Virus record (IMG/VR): IMGVR_UViG_3300029258_002040
Coordinates: 1 to 42,782 of that record
Source: a virus
Direction: 5' to 3' (one strand)
DNA length: 42,782 nt
Under the pieces are notes generated by a model that worked only from the letters and a program-made list of their open reading frames with translations, searched no databases and was not told where the DNA came from. The translations under genes and the position numbers were made by a program. Positions 29,701 to 37,900 of the stretch are shown here, piece by piece; position 1 is the first letter of the stretch; every line of letters starts with the position of its first letter.

Positions 29701-29770
29701 GCGCCTCTTCCGGCTCTTCCGCTTTTTGCTGAAATCGATTCCTGACAAGGGATCTCAGGTTCACACCCAT
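23786..29770 (-). CDS. Giant internal virion (polyvalent) protein with HExxH protease motif and LPD38-like region
   Basis: 1994 residues. Helical N-terminal 490 residues lead to Pro/Ala/Glu/Lys-rich linkers (about 505-545 and 605-655). A central domain follows, then HELGH at 998-1002 with Glu1036 downstream, a zincin-type metallopeptidase signature. Residues about 1450-1700 (FSFRNPLRDTMTAFMF, then KPFEIGIIFGSVPERI) resemble the LPD38 domain of phage polyvalent proteins, with one hydrophobic helix (IPSLLLWW). Such proteins are carried in the head and ejected with DNA. It sits with other internal-type genes. Confidence 0.75.
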   Translation of the reverse strand: MGVNLRSLVRNRFQQKAEEPEEAPTQLQALVKERLQKKTAPEPTEQIPVTVPDGAEKIKFTPYNPGPIYADAKGNPISFEERGNSKGQRAFQYVQSEINNFLKDNSKKEITQDKVLKFGRDTIIEAARITGDPTYARQLVEREMHKKNTEIQERAKDGWWGMFFSALGDEIDRRTASDYDFYESGIRETGKMLGDEQEAERIAAEMKQMRVDLKQSVAHSAQLLAAVATEIGIPRIPFSDDPEKLQREAQYMMLKLFSGIVDESKYTPETKEALDRMTKDSNTRAFMGGLMEAAGFLGNMAAIGKFFPAARTASGRAVLAGTYAFLAEKIRGKKNSEATRTGAFWTSMYLTGYGLTKFLKLGPAAVRQLPEGARATGKDMISKYEAVAPEAFKKWIAKYSPGVMRFGEERVFDVGETINDSLAYALSNSKGEGDFERLFSQAFIAGLGVNLGSEIALDAIIAPLRMPGSLQKRIDEQADRINLFKVRGQEAGKMVIEPTAEELEKVFAPAAEEAPPSEEPTPPPAKEPAPAPTAKPAPVAPEILEITQKDIDQLQALDYSMDFIRRTRKEDLQDILRRDLSYDQFMEEQEEAERPVEEIPEQEVRIVEEAAPPAEEPSPPVVEKPAPPKKAPQKKPAPKKAPPKPKEPAPKVKVGAEASLSAGQLYIETLAKEKLGKSFTKATPRQIQKLVEDSPKVERISIPLSSENVKRSPTLNLVTMGNNLINDQRESMVTHMVTNGNILIINSEANEKVKEQIWDNWRNKTVNALVRKGATRKDAIEATRNDEKAKKSAARNPKFSLVIDAVEKDLKKYKELTPQYMELTAKGQNVILTDGEKQYVADMQYIKALEKLFPGAKIYGISSEKPLIVTRNMKPGNLDSVVMPLMREKGIKFIVRPDFGIAKAAEEKPKKAAKPKKKARQFPLTIGEAQAYEIRRSPEGRSAEKFVSKGDIANAMRTMFNIPIRTGKIVKPRAAGVYKYPSEVIRTKIHEAIQTASHELGHHIQHTYNFVVPEQLLPEIAQYATPGEPDAEGFAEFLRRYIANRPEAHRLTPAFYNYFTKWLAQKPKLLEKLNLLEQMIAGHYGGTSRQRLEAFIQKGIWRSIRGPIGDAATGLYSRYIDALYPIELAARNLGLPLTREGVTVPYRNARLFAGSVGIAEAMLEDQMFDPITFEDRGSSLKQILSEIESDKELDDFRAFLTSVRAIELNRRGIVSGITTQDAKNVLNEVQNKKFKVLAAELYAYQDSLLRHLVKSGVVSNDQYRQIKQLNQYYVPFYRIMEESAGVKSTAGSLFARTPQAVRRIKGSGREIHDPLESIIKNTYMFVNIAERNRVAQDVAKLSALPGSGKYIERIPPGSKIAKASLAEALSSIRDPEIKELMEEMPDEIKDLAITIFRPNFFTPVKNVMAVKFGGKIKLFHVDPVLFSAMDSFTPRESGHLMKLMQTPARLLRAGATLAPEFSFRNPLRDTMTAFMFSRNNFIPVVDTFRGLFSVLSNDKYYRDFKRSGADHSMLVSLDRQNLQKRLQDIRTGKIKLKGIIKSPIEALRIISASMESATRVGEFRKAIQATGYSPENIRSAAFAGREVTLDFAMRGFDSTLRALNQMTAFQNAQIRGVDKATREMKRAPLKFFLKAFSMFTIPSLLLWWKNHDQEWYQEIPDWQKNLFWLMKVGEYEDGEPIVLRLPKPFEIGIIFGSVPERIADYIADKDRGGEKVRNVLGTAFESLAPPVIPTGARTILEAWTDYSFFHKRRISPPSKERLMPGYQAGEYTNELIKDIGATINVSPSKLEHTIVGLSGGLGRHALNLADKATVALGIREKKFEEPEKDWADYPVIRAFVARFPTTHAESVAKFYDRYKEISSARATYRHLLKTDPGEARNFAFKNRDDLLVAEELKERVKRRERYILPAVAKSMSEIRKEISQIRKGELKPAQKRVKMRQLEHEIIRIARSINRDIVTAEERTKNKLTDKWVIERHLRELEEDERKRLQKIYK

Positions 29771-30516
29771 TAGAGATTCTCCTGGAGATACTTCAAAACC
29801 TGTTCTTCCGTGGCCTTGGGATTCTGGGCCATATATTGATCCATCAGCTTATTTGCTCTTTGCACTTGCGCCTCTGTGAGTCTGCGGGGCGCAACGGATG
29901 TCGGCGCTGGCGTTGGGGCCTGTGCCATCTGTGGAGCTTGAGAAGGAACAGTACCGGGAGCGCCTGTGGCTCCCTGGACGAACGCCTGCTCGATCCGCTT
30001 GCTCCCCTCGCCTCTGACGATCTTCTGATAATCCTCCCAGGATTGAGCTCCGCGCAAGGCGATGAGACGCTGGCGCTTGTACTCGATCTCCTCGGCCGCT
30101 CGACGGATCTCCTTGTTTGTGGCTCTTCCACCCATAATCGATTTCATCTGAGCGAATCTCTCGTTGACCCTATCCTGATAATCCTTGAGCTGATCGGGAG
30201 GAAGGGATGCAAGGAAATTGCTTTCCTCTTCGCTTTTTTGGGTTGTCTGAAGCATTACTTTTCCACCAGGAGGAGTGCCCGGAGCTGCCTTTCCAGATCT
30301 TTTTGCCTCCATAGCTGATCTTTCAAGCGCCAGGTTGTCTTTGAGGTAATCAAGATAGTCAAGTTTGTACTGGATCTGAGCCCGATCAAGCTCTGATTCC
30401 TGTTCCCTCTCCAACTCCTGTCTCCGCTTTAGAATTTCGGTAAGCTGCTTATTCGCCTGACCGAGGGACGTTCTTCCGCGGATTCTTTCCGCGACTTGCT
30501 GCGGTATCATAACCAT
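29770..30516 (-). CDS. Putative internal virion protein, coiled-coil
   Basis: 248 residues from ATG 30516 (TAGGAGAATATC). Residues 20-65 form a strong coiled coil (RRQELEREQESELDRAQIQY), a Gly/Pro linker follows near 75-90, a second helical block spans 105-185, and a Pro/Ala/Gln segment precedes a helical C-terminus. No enzyme motif. Position between the giant internal protein and a Gln/Ala-rich ejection-like protein suggests an internal core or ejection component; this is by context. Confidence 0.62.
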   Translation of the reverse strand: MVMIPQQVAERIRGRTSLGQANKQLTEILKRRQELEREQESELDRAQIQYKLDYLDYLKDNLALERSAMEAKRSGKAAPGTPPGGKVMLQTTQKSEEESNFLASLPPDQLKDYQDRVNERFAQMKSIMGGRATNKEIRRAAEEIEYKRQRLIALRGAQSWEDYQKIVRGEGSKRIEQAFVQGATGAPGTVPSQAPQMAQAPTPAPTSVAPRRLTEAQVQRANKLMDQYMAQNPKATEEQVLKYLQENL

Positions 30517-30528
30517 GATATTCTCCTA

Positions 30529-31332
30529 TCAAACGGGCACGTATCTTCCTGTTTCCGGATTATAGATTCCCGTTGGTCCCGTTCGTTTTGGCTGTCCTCC
30601 GGTTCTGTTGAGAAGATCGAGCGTTGTCGGGACTTGCATAAGCTCGCTGCCGATCCGTCCAACGGTTGAGGCATAGGCGGGTTCATACATTTGAAGCGGT
30701 TGAGCCTGGGCCGCAGATCCTCCTATACCGAGCAGCTGCCCGATTGTTCCCGCCCTTTGACCGTGGATCGCTTGGAATGGCTGGAGATATGCCTGCTGCT
30801 GCGCTCCGATTATCCCGAGAGCTCCCTGGAGCTGCGCCATTCTTTGATTGAAATCCTGGGCCTCGAATTGCGGCCTTAGTTGCGCGATCATCTGCGCCGT
30901 CTGGAGCTGCTCTTCTGCCTGCTGAGCGGCCCTCGTCCGGTTCAAGGCCGCGGATGGACCGTAGGCTCCTGCCTCCTCTCTGAATTGACGGGCCTGCTCC
31001 GCACGGATCGGCGCTTGAGCCGCCACCGTGCTTTCGGCGATCGCCTGCGTCATCTGCTCCGGACTGAGCGTAGGAGCTGGAGACTCCAGAGCGGAGATAC
31101 GATTCTGGATCTGCTGAAACTGCTCCTGTAGAGACTGTCCTGTTGGACCTGCACCGAGTGTTTCGAGCTGTTGCTCGGCAGCTCCCAATCCGGTTTCAAG
31201 GGCCTGGATCGCCTGACCTGGAATTTGAACAGCCGGTCTGTCCTCGCCGCCTTTTCCTCCGGCGATATCGCCGAATATGCTGGCAGCGGTTCCGGCTCCA
31301 ACGAGAGCACCTGTTAGGGGATCAATGGGCAT
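30529..31332 (-). CDS. Putative DNA-ejection/internal virion protein
   Basis: 267 residues from ATG 31332 behind GAAGGAGG. A hydrophobic, Gly/Ala-rich N-terminus (GALVGAGTAASIFGDIAGG) resembles the membrane-inserting start of small podovirus ejection proteins. Then follows a long Gln/Ala-rich helical body, and a beta-like C-terminus (TGIYNPETGRYVPV). It overlaps the GNAT gene by 11 bases. The role, forming a channel for DNA entry, is inferred from composition and neighbours. Confidence 0.62.
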   Translation of the reverse strand: MPIDPLTGALVGAGTAASIFGDIAGGKGGEDRPAVQIPGQAIQALETGLGAAEQQLETLGAGPTGQSLQEQFQQIQNRISALESPAPTLSPEQMTQAIAESTVAAQAPIRAEQARQFREEAGAYGPSAALNRTRAAQQAEEQLQTAQMIAQLRPQFEAQDFNQRMAQLQGALGIIGAQQQAYLQPFQAIHGQRAGTIGQLLGIGGSAAQAQPLQMYEPAYASTVGRIGSELMQVPTTLDLLNRTGGQPKRTGPTGIYNPETGRYVPV

Positions 31333-31891
31333 TTTCTTTCCTCCTTCTGTGACCGAGAGTATACTTCTCAGGGGTATTGGCGAGCATAACCTTATTGATA
31401 AAATTTCCGTCCTGGAAATGAGCGTCCTTCATAGCACCCTCGATCTTGAATCCGGCCGCTTGAAGCGATTTGATTGCGGCCTCGTTATGGGCCTTGACAA
31501 TGGCATATATCCTGTGAAGCCCGAGCTGCCTTCTGGCCCAATCAACGACCGTTTCGATGGCGTCGATTCCGTATCCCTTGTTTCTGAGATCAACAGGACC
31601 GATGCCGCCCACGATCTCGGCCTTTCGGTTTTTCCAATCGATATTCGTGATTGCGACCATGCCGATCTTAACGGGGATTTCTTCCTGATTCTTAGATATC
31701 CTGGCCCCCATGAACAACCGGCCGTTAGGAGGAGAAAAGCGCTTATACATGCTGATAATATCGCTCTGGTCTTTGCCTCGGATCTCATCAGACATGACAT
31801 CATCGAACCAAGGATCTTGATGCCATGCTTCAAGAAGATTCCAATCAGCTGATGCATAAGGCAATAAAACAACTTTTTTCCCCTTAATCAT
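31322..31891 (-). CDS. GNAT-family N-acetyltransferase
   Basis: 189 residues. Motif A appears as GIGPVDLRNKGYGIDAIETV, with the acetyl-CoA pyrophosphate loop R103-NKGYG108, and motif B region has HNEAAIKSLQAAGFKIEG. This is the RimJ/RimL-like GNAT layout. GNAT genes recur among phage structural genes; the substrate is unknown and could be a virion or host protein. It is coupled by overlaps to the small fibre-like gene and the ejection-like gene. Confidence 0.83.
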   Translation of the reverse strand: MIKGKKVVLLPYASADWNLLEAWHQDPWFDDVMSDEIRGKDQSDIISMYKRFSPPNGRLFMGARISKNQEEIPVKIGMVAITNIDWKNRKAEIVGGIGPVDLRNKGYGIDAIETVVDWARRQLGLHRIYAIVKAHNEAAIKSLQAAGFKIEGAMKDAHFQDGNFINKVMLANTPEKYTLGHRRRKENAH

Positions 31892-32190
31892 ATTACGAAG
31901 CCTTTCACCGTCATAGCGTTTTCGGCCTTAATTGTGATCGTCGTTTCTGTTCTGGCCTCGACGATGATAGATCCGTATGCGTCCTGTCGATACGGTATGA
32001 AGCCTTGCGGAACGCGTCCGAGTTTATGATAAATCACATGGGAAGTGTCGGCAGCCATCGTTTCCTCAATCACTTCCCATTCGAGATTTCCAGCCTTTCC
32101 ATTGTCGTCTGGGAGAACATTGAGCCGGTTAAACAGCTCCTCGAAGTTCTGCCTCAAATTCTCCTCTATTGGTTCAATCGGTGTCGCCAT
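31888..32190 (-). CDS. Small tail/fibre-associated protein
   Basis: 100 residues. VIYHKLGRVPQGFIPYRQDA then GSIIVEARTETTITIKAENA is a short beta-rich domain common at the ends of phage fibre and tail operons (HKLGRVPxGF motif). A helical N-terminus (EENLRQNFEELFNRL) may trimerise it. No strong ribosome site; its start overlaps the preceding stop (TAATG), so it depends on translation of the upstream gene. Probably a virion component. Confidence 0.68.
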   Translation of the reverse strand: MATPIEPIEENLRQNFEELFNRLNVLPDDNGKAGNLEWEVIEETMAADTSHVIYHKLGRVPQGFIPYRQDAYGSIIVEARTETTITIKAENAMTVKGFVI

Positions 32191-33062
32191 TATTGAAACA
32201 TCTCAACCATAAAACTGTTGGCTGCTCCTGGGCCTGTCAAGGTGATAGTGCTTTTGTCGGCCGCGACCGTGAAGGCTCCGACATACCCGGCAGGACCGAA
32301 ATTCATAACAACGCCTGGCGTAAAAACACCGCTTTGCGTATTGCATTGATTCGTGAGAGACCCGGTATAAGCCCAGGCGATATTGTATTGGTTGACCGAT
32401 GTGATATCAACCAGAAGCCTTCCCCTCAGATTGCCTGTCGGAAATGTCGTAACGGCGAGAGGAGTCAGTCCCTCGAATTGGATCGCTAGAATCTTCGTGT
32501 TTGCTGCGATTGCGACTGCACCTCCGGTCGTAACACCGTATCCTGTATGTGCCTGAGAAATGCCGCCTCCGGCCGGGAGATCGGCAATCGTAGCGAACAC
32601 ATTCGTACCGCTAGGCGAAGCTGCGCCGGTGATAGCATCGAGATCGTTCTGTCCGAGATCCCCGCCGCCCTTTGTAACGAACGGCTGTGAGCTGCTCGGG
32701 CCGTTCGCGGCCACCATCGCATCGACAAAGGCCTGGATGATCGCGTCCAGAGCAGCTTTATTCGAGTGTTTATGCCAATCCCCGACAGCCGGATCCAGAG
32801 CGCCGCCTGCATCAAAGATTTTCGTCTTTATGAAATTCTTCGTGACTGCGACTTGGAGATCTGTACTGTCTGTCAGAGTTCCGTCCGGATCAAGGAGCTC
32901 ATCGAGCTTGACGTTTCCCCAGAGGAACTTGTTTGAGGATCGATCCAGATTGTCCTTGTCCAGCTGATTGATAACGGCATATAGCGCGTTTATTACCCGC
33001 TGGAGCGCGGCAGCGTCGATCAAGCCGCCTGTAATGATGTCTGATTGCGTGATCTGAGGCAT
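32190..33062 (-). CDS. Putative tail fibre-type virion protein
   Basis: 290 residues from ATG 33062 (AGAGGAGAGAATA). Helical N-terminal 60 residues, a segment with DWHKHSNKAALDAIIQAFVD, then a Gly/Ala/Thr-rich, beta-strand C-terminal half (GGAVAIAANTKILAIQF, NLRGRLLVDITSVNQYNIAW). This resembles trimeric fibre or knob-like proteins. It is adjacent to a tail hub gene and a small HKLGRVP protein, supporting a receptor-binding or adaptor role. No enzyme motif. Confidence 0.6.
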   Translation of the reverse strand: MPQITQSDIITGGLIDAAALQRVINALYAVINQLDKDNLDRSSNKFLWGNVKLDELLDPDGTLTDSTDLQVAVTKNFIKTKIFDAGGALDPAVGDWHKHSNKAALDAIIQAFVDAMVAANGPSSSQPFVTKGGGDLGQNDLDAITGAASPSGTNVFATIADLPAGGGISQAHTGYGVTTGGAVAIAANTKILAIQFEGLTPLAVTTFPTGNLRGRLLVDITSVNQYNIAWAYTGSLTNQCNTQSGVFTPGVVMNFGPAGYVGAFTVAADKSTITLTGPGAANSFMVEMFQ

Positions 33063-34702
33063 TATTCTCTCTCCTCTTTGTAAAAGCCTCTCGGAAGAAA
33101 ATAGACCGTATAGTTTTCGAGACGAAATGGATCTCCGGTAGTCGTGTAAAATCGTAACGATATCATATATCCGGTCGAGGCCATGGGGAGCTTGAACATC
33201 GTCTGATAGATCGGGATTCTCTCGTATTCGTCCACGCCGTAATAAGCCTGATTGTAGAGCGGCCTTGGATCGATCGATGTTTGCAGATTCTCGAAAAGGG
33301 CTCCGTCGATTTCAGCATCTACAGCAAGAACGGCCTCGGCACATTTGTAATGAACGGCCACTTCATACCATGTTTTCTCCTGGCTTTTCGATCCGGCATC
33401 CAGATACGGGGTAATCATCTCGATCTCGAAATCCTCTCCTCCTGTTCCATCGGATTCGAGGCGTCTCATCCCGCTTCGATTGAACTCAATGATATCTGAG
33501 CTCGTCGGTGTTTTGATGAGAACATCCTGCGTTTCTCCCGGACGGGCGGGATCCGTGATAGCCGTTGTCGTTTCCTTGTATTGGTTATCCGCTGCTATAA
33601 AAACAGAGCTCAATCCACCTATCCAGGAGAAGGCTCCAAAGTTGTCATCGCGCTTTCCCCATGCGTCCAGATCCATATCATAAACGAGAGTTTCTCTGCC
33701 AAGAGATAGAACATAGTAGCGATCCTTGTAAACTCCGGATCTGACAAATTCCTTCGGTCCCATCTGTCCGAGAATATCGTCAACCCGCGGCCTGCTGATG
33801 TTGATCGGCGCCCCCCCCGTGTATTTCCAGATTCCGCTCGTCGGGTTATGCATGAATATGATCCCGGCCCGTGTCCTTTGGACGGATTGGGGCACTTCGC
33901 TCCCGATATCCTCCGAGATCGGGATAGCCCGGTACTGTAGAGAGCTCATCCCGACCATGCGGTGTAACGACTGATTCTTGAAAATGATGAGATCCGGCGT
34001 CCATTCTGCCATGGTTGTAATCTCGTCCGATGTGGCTCCGGATGCCGTATCGTCGCCTCCAACCGATCGCCAGTTGAGATCCGGGAGCGCCCCGGTCCCG
34101 ATGTCGTAAAAGATATTCGTGAAACTCTTGGAGAACAGAACAGTATTTCTCCATTCTCCGATCCCGGCAATCCACAATGCATTGAAATGAATGACAGGAG
34201 CTATTCCTCTGACCGGAATATAGAGCTCTTCATCTCCTCCGTTCGCGAGAAACCAAGTCTTATTCACATCGTCGAGATCCGCGATATCTTTCGTCGATGC
34301 ACTCTTGTAATAAAGAGCCATGTTTCCGGTGAAGAAATAGGGCTCATTAAGAAAAGAGATATACGAGACGGGATATTTGTCGAAATGCTTGCTCCCGACG
34401 CTCGCAGGGAGAGATTTCTCGGTCCAGGTTCCGCTTTCGCAGACCTTCATTTTGTAGTCAGATCCCTCCAGGCCTGTAGCGAGGAGGACTGAATTTGCTT
34501 CCTTATGCCAGAAAAGAGAATAAATCTCGTCGAAACTGTGTCCTTCGTAGATTTTCTTCGTGCCCCATGACTTCTCGATATAGCCGTCATCGGTCATCAG
34601 GAAGTTCTTTCCACCGCGCATAAATTGAGGCAGATTTTTCGTCTTTGCCTTTTCATGCAACCCTAGAAAATTGGTAGCTTCGAGCGCCTGTCTGCGTCTC
34701 AT
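33062..34702 (-). CDS. Tail nozzle/hub-like protein
   Basis: 546 residues from ATG 34702 behind GGAGCTGATAGC. Starts MRRRQALEATNFLGL, then a MRGGKNFLMTDDGYIEKSWG segment and repeated beta-strand blocks with W/F-rich turns (LNWRSVGGDD, WTPDLIIFKNQSLHRMVG, GIIFMHNPTSGIWKYTGG, AFSWIGGLSSVFIAADN). This propeller-like build is typical of podovirus tail nozzle or stabilisation proteins that cap the portal. It is flanked by fibre-type and membrane genes. Confidence 0.7.
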   Translation of the reverse strand: MRRRQALEATNFLGLHEKAKTKNLPQFMRGGKNFLMTDDGYIEKSWGTKKIYEGHSFDEIYSLFWHKEANSVLLATGLEGSDYKMKVCESGTWTEKSLPASVGSKHFDKYPVSYISFLNEPYFFTGNMALYYKSASTKDIADLDDVNKTWFLANGGDEELYIPVRGIAPVIHFNALWIAGIGEWRNTVLFSKSFTNIFYDIGTGALPDLNWRSVGGDDTASGATSDEITTMAEWTPDLIIFKNQSLHRMVGMSSLQYRAIPISEDIGSEVPQSVQRTRAGIIFMHNPTSGIWKYTGGAPINISRPRVDDILGQMGPKEFVRSGVYKDRYYVLSLGRETLVYDMDLDAWGKRDDNFGAFSWIGGLSSVFIAADNQYKETTTAITDPARPGETQDVLIKTPTSSDIIEFNRSGMRRLESDGTGGEDFEIEMITPYLDAGSKSQEKTWYEVAVHYKCAEAVLAVDAEIDGALFENLQTSIDPRPLYNQAYYGVDEYERIPIYQTMFKLPMASTGYMISLRFYTTTGDPFRLENYTVYFLPRGFYKEERE

Positions 34703-34974
34703 TTCGCTATCAGCTCCTTCAATTCCTTAAACTCATCTTTTATGTTATTCTTGAGCTCCTGCTGAGCTGCGCTAATATTCTCAAGTTTCGTCTCCATGAC
34801 TGCGATTGATTTATCGTTCCGTTTTATGCCGCTTTCTGCCGAACGGAACAGCGCCCAGGAGGATGAAACGGTTAAGCCGATACATACGAATATCGTGCTG
34901 CACACACCGAAAAAGAAGTTTCGCCAAAAATAGAATTTACCTTGCTTGACCGGCCGCTCATTGTCGTCTGCCAT
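34699..34974 (-). CDS. Single-span membrane protein with coiled coil (holin/XhlA-like)
   Basis: 91 residues. A basic N-terminus (NERPVKQGKFYFW) leads into one transmembrane helix (about 20-43, FFFGVCSTIFVCIGLTVSSS) and a charged coiled coil (ISAAQQELKNNIKDEFKEL). This is the XhlA-like or holin-associated topology, in reverse order of classic XhlA. It overlaps the fibre stop by one base and the nozzle-like gene by four. Lysis function is possible but unproven; no endolysin was recognised anywhere. Confidence 0.6.
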   Translation of the reverse strand: MADDNERPVKQGKFYFWRNFFFGVCSTIFVCIGLTVSSSWALFRSAESGIKRNDKSIAVMETKLENISAAQQELKNNIKDEFKELKELIAK

Positions 34975-37900
34975 CAGAGAAGTCTCCTGTATTTGAGCTC
35001 GACTTCGACATTTCGAGCTGCTCCGCTTGTTCTTAGATCCTCTATCTTAACCCAGAATGTTGAGTTTTGCTTCTTGTCGATCTGCGGATTCGCTATCTGC
35101 GGGACGCCGCTGTGGTCCGATTCATAGCATCCCCTGTTGTATGGATAAACACGTATGCTCTGCTCGTTGTCGTAAGCGTTCGCTGTACCATCAGCAGACT
35201 GATACGCCGGACTGTCCGATCCTATATGATAGTCCACGCAATATTCATCGAACAAAGGATCCGCTTCAAGTCCGTTCACTTCCTCTGCCGGATACGCCGC
35301 CTGCATGGCGGCAAGGCTCGCATAACTGAGCGTAGGCGAACCGATACTACCTGACACAAACAGATACATCTGAGTAGACGTTCTGAAGTGATACAGATTA
35401 TTCTCCATCTCGTCCAAGTCATCCGGTGTCCAATCGTTCGTCGAAAAATACCATGCGGCAAAGTAGGTACATTCGATGAGTTCATCACCGTCCATGTCGA
35501 AGATATTATTCTTGCCTTTTACCCATCCCTTGTTGGAAGATGAACCATCATACTGTATCGCTTCCTGATTCTTGACAAAGGTGTTGTAGTAGCTGGTGAA
35601 GTTTTCGTTGTATGTAGAACCGCCGTTTACAAACTGGATACCTGCTTTACCCCAACGCCGGAACAGACAGTTACGAACAAACAGATGTCCGGCATAACCA
35701 GATTGATTCGTGTTCCAGTAGATACCCTGTTGCGGATAATAACCGTTACCCCTGAAGTCACACCGGTCAATCACAATCTCATCAATGTTGTTTCCGTCAA
35801 TGTCAATGCCATGACGCGAATCGTCCAATGCTTCCTCTCGCTCAAACTCGATATCGGTAATCGTAACCTTCTTCATAGCCTGAATCGTCAGAAGGTAGCC
35901 AGCCGTGGTGGCATGGAATAGGGTTGTCTTGCCGGTACCGGGAACACCTTCATCCCCAAGCCCGTCGATCGTCAATATGAATCCGTTGGTGTCCACACCG
36001 GACAGCGTATTCACTTCTTCGTATCGTTCCCGGTCAAGGAAGAGGATTGATGCGTCTGCAATAAGCGTAGCTGGCAGAGCGGCAATAGCGGCGGCGAGAG
36101 TTGTGTAGAACGCCGTTCCATCCTTCTTGATAAGGTAATCGAAAGTCCAGTTAGTGTTATTCCCCAGGTCACGGCAATAGGAACTTCCACCGTCAATAAT
36201 CTCGAATGATCCGGTAGCATCGTTATCAATAACATCAAGGTACAGAAAGTCGTAAGAAGTGGCAATAACCAGAGTCCAATCCGAAGCAGGCGTATCGCTC
36301 TTGAATCCTCTGAGGTTATCGAGAGCGAGTCCTTTGGCAACAATGTTCGGTGAGTTGAAGGTAATCCCTGCGGTTCCGATGATGTCATCTGTCCTCTCTC
36401 CAAGGTCGAGATCCGCTGTGCCGTCCTCCATGATCTCGAATGTGCCTGTGCCGCTTGAGTTGTCAATCGGCTCAACGCTCTTGCCGTCCAGCTTGATAAA
36501 CTGATCCTCACCGTCCATCGTGATAGAGCCTGTTCCCTTTGTGACGGTAAGGCCGCCTACATTGTCGTCCGACACCTCAAGGCCGGTTCCGGTTCCACCT
36601 ATGCGAAAACTCGGATTGTATTTGGAATTATCCAATTCACCGGCAGTCGTCGTATTATGCCGGAAATGAATACCCTGTTGAAACCAATGTTCACCGGCTC
36701 CGAGATACAGTTCTTCACTCCACCCCCATGTAAACTCGAATGGAGATTCCCATGTCAGAGCAGGCCAGTTATCTTTACCGGCAGACGCTTTGATATAGGA
36801 CGCATTTATCGCAGCGGCTTTCTGTGTCGGATTGCCACCACAAACCGGACTCATAATCGCCGTACCGATATCAATAGGACTATCCGCATCCTGATCAAGC
36901 ACTCCCCAGTTGCCCAATGTAATATCCGGGCTTGTTATCGGAGAATTTCTCAATGTCAAACCGTTACAGGCGTTCATGTATTCAAGATACAACGGAGCAT
37001 CAGTAGCCTTGATGTGACCAAGCCGTTCATTCCATGACATATAGGTATGTCGCATTAAATGCTGTGTAGAGCCATCACCGGTTATAACAAGACTAACCGT
37101 AGACGGCATGACCCATGTGTCCGCATCTTCAATGAACCAATTCGTACCAGTCCAGTTGAAATCGCAGTTAGCTCCCCAGTTAAAATGTGGAGCGGCATCA
37201 TCGCCCTTGACGGATATCGGTCCTCTGATTGTGATGTCCTTGTTGTTGACGGAATTGTCCACCGTACCGGTATAATTCCAATCAGCAGCCATTCCACCCA
37301 CGTCAACATCAACGTCAATCGTGCAGTCGGTTACATCGGTTCCGTTGAACAGGATGTAATCCGTAGATGTCGGTACGCTGTCACCGGTCCAGCATGTCGC
37401 CGTATTGTAGTTGCCGTCCATGCTTGAACCGCCGCCCCACACCTTCCACTTCGTATTGTCAATGGCCTGGTCAGCACCACAGTCCATCGGAAAAAATCGT
37501 GGGTATCCGTCAACGTCATAGAAGTTCTCATAGTCCGGTGAGAATGACCTTCTCCCTGCTCCCTTGGCAACCGTGTCCGTCAACGAAAGGTGAAAGTCTT
37601 TCGCCGCCGCATTGACGAATAGTACGCTTCCGGTAATCGGGTCGTTGCCAGGAGCCGTACCATCATCGGACAGATTGTTATAGGAGGTTGCATTGAAATC
37701 ACCATAATAATTATCGCCTGTCGTATTCTGTACGACATTATTATAAGCATATCTTCGACTACCGAGACTGCCTATGCCACTTCCGCAGTTGACAACCGTG
37801 TTGTTATACATGTAATTGTAAATGTAAGTCGGTCCAAAAGCAGGAAGTTCATGCGTACCTGTCTGGTCTTTCCAATCGTAAATAATATTGTTCGTGATAT

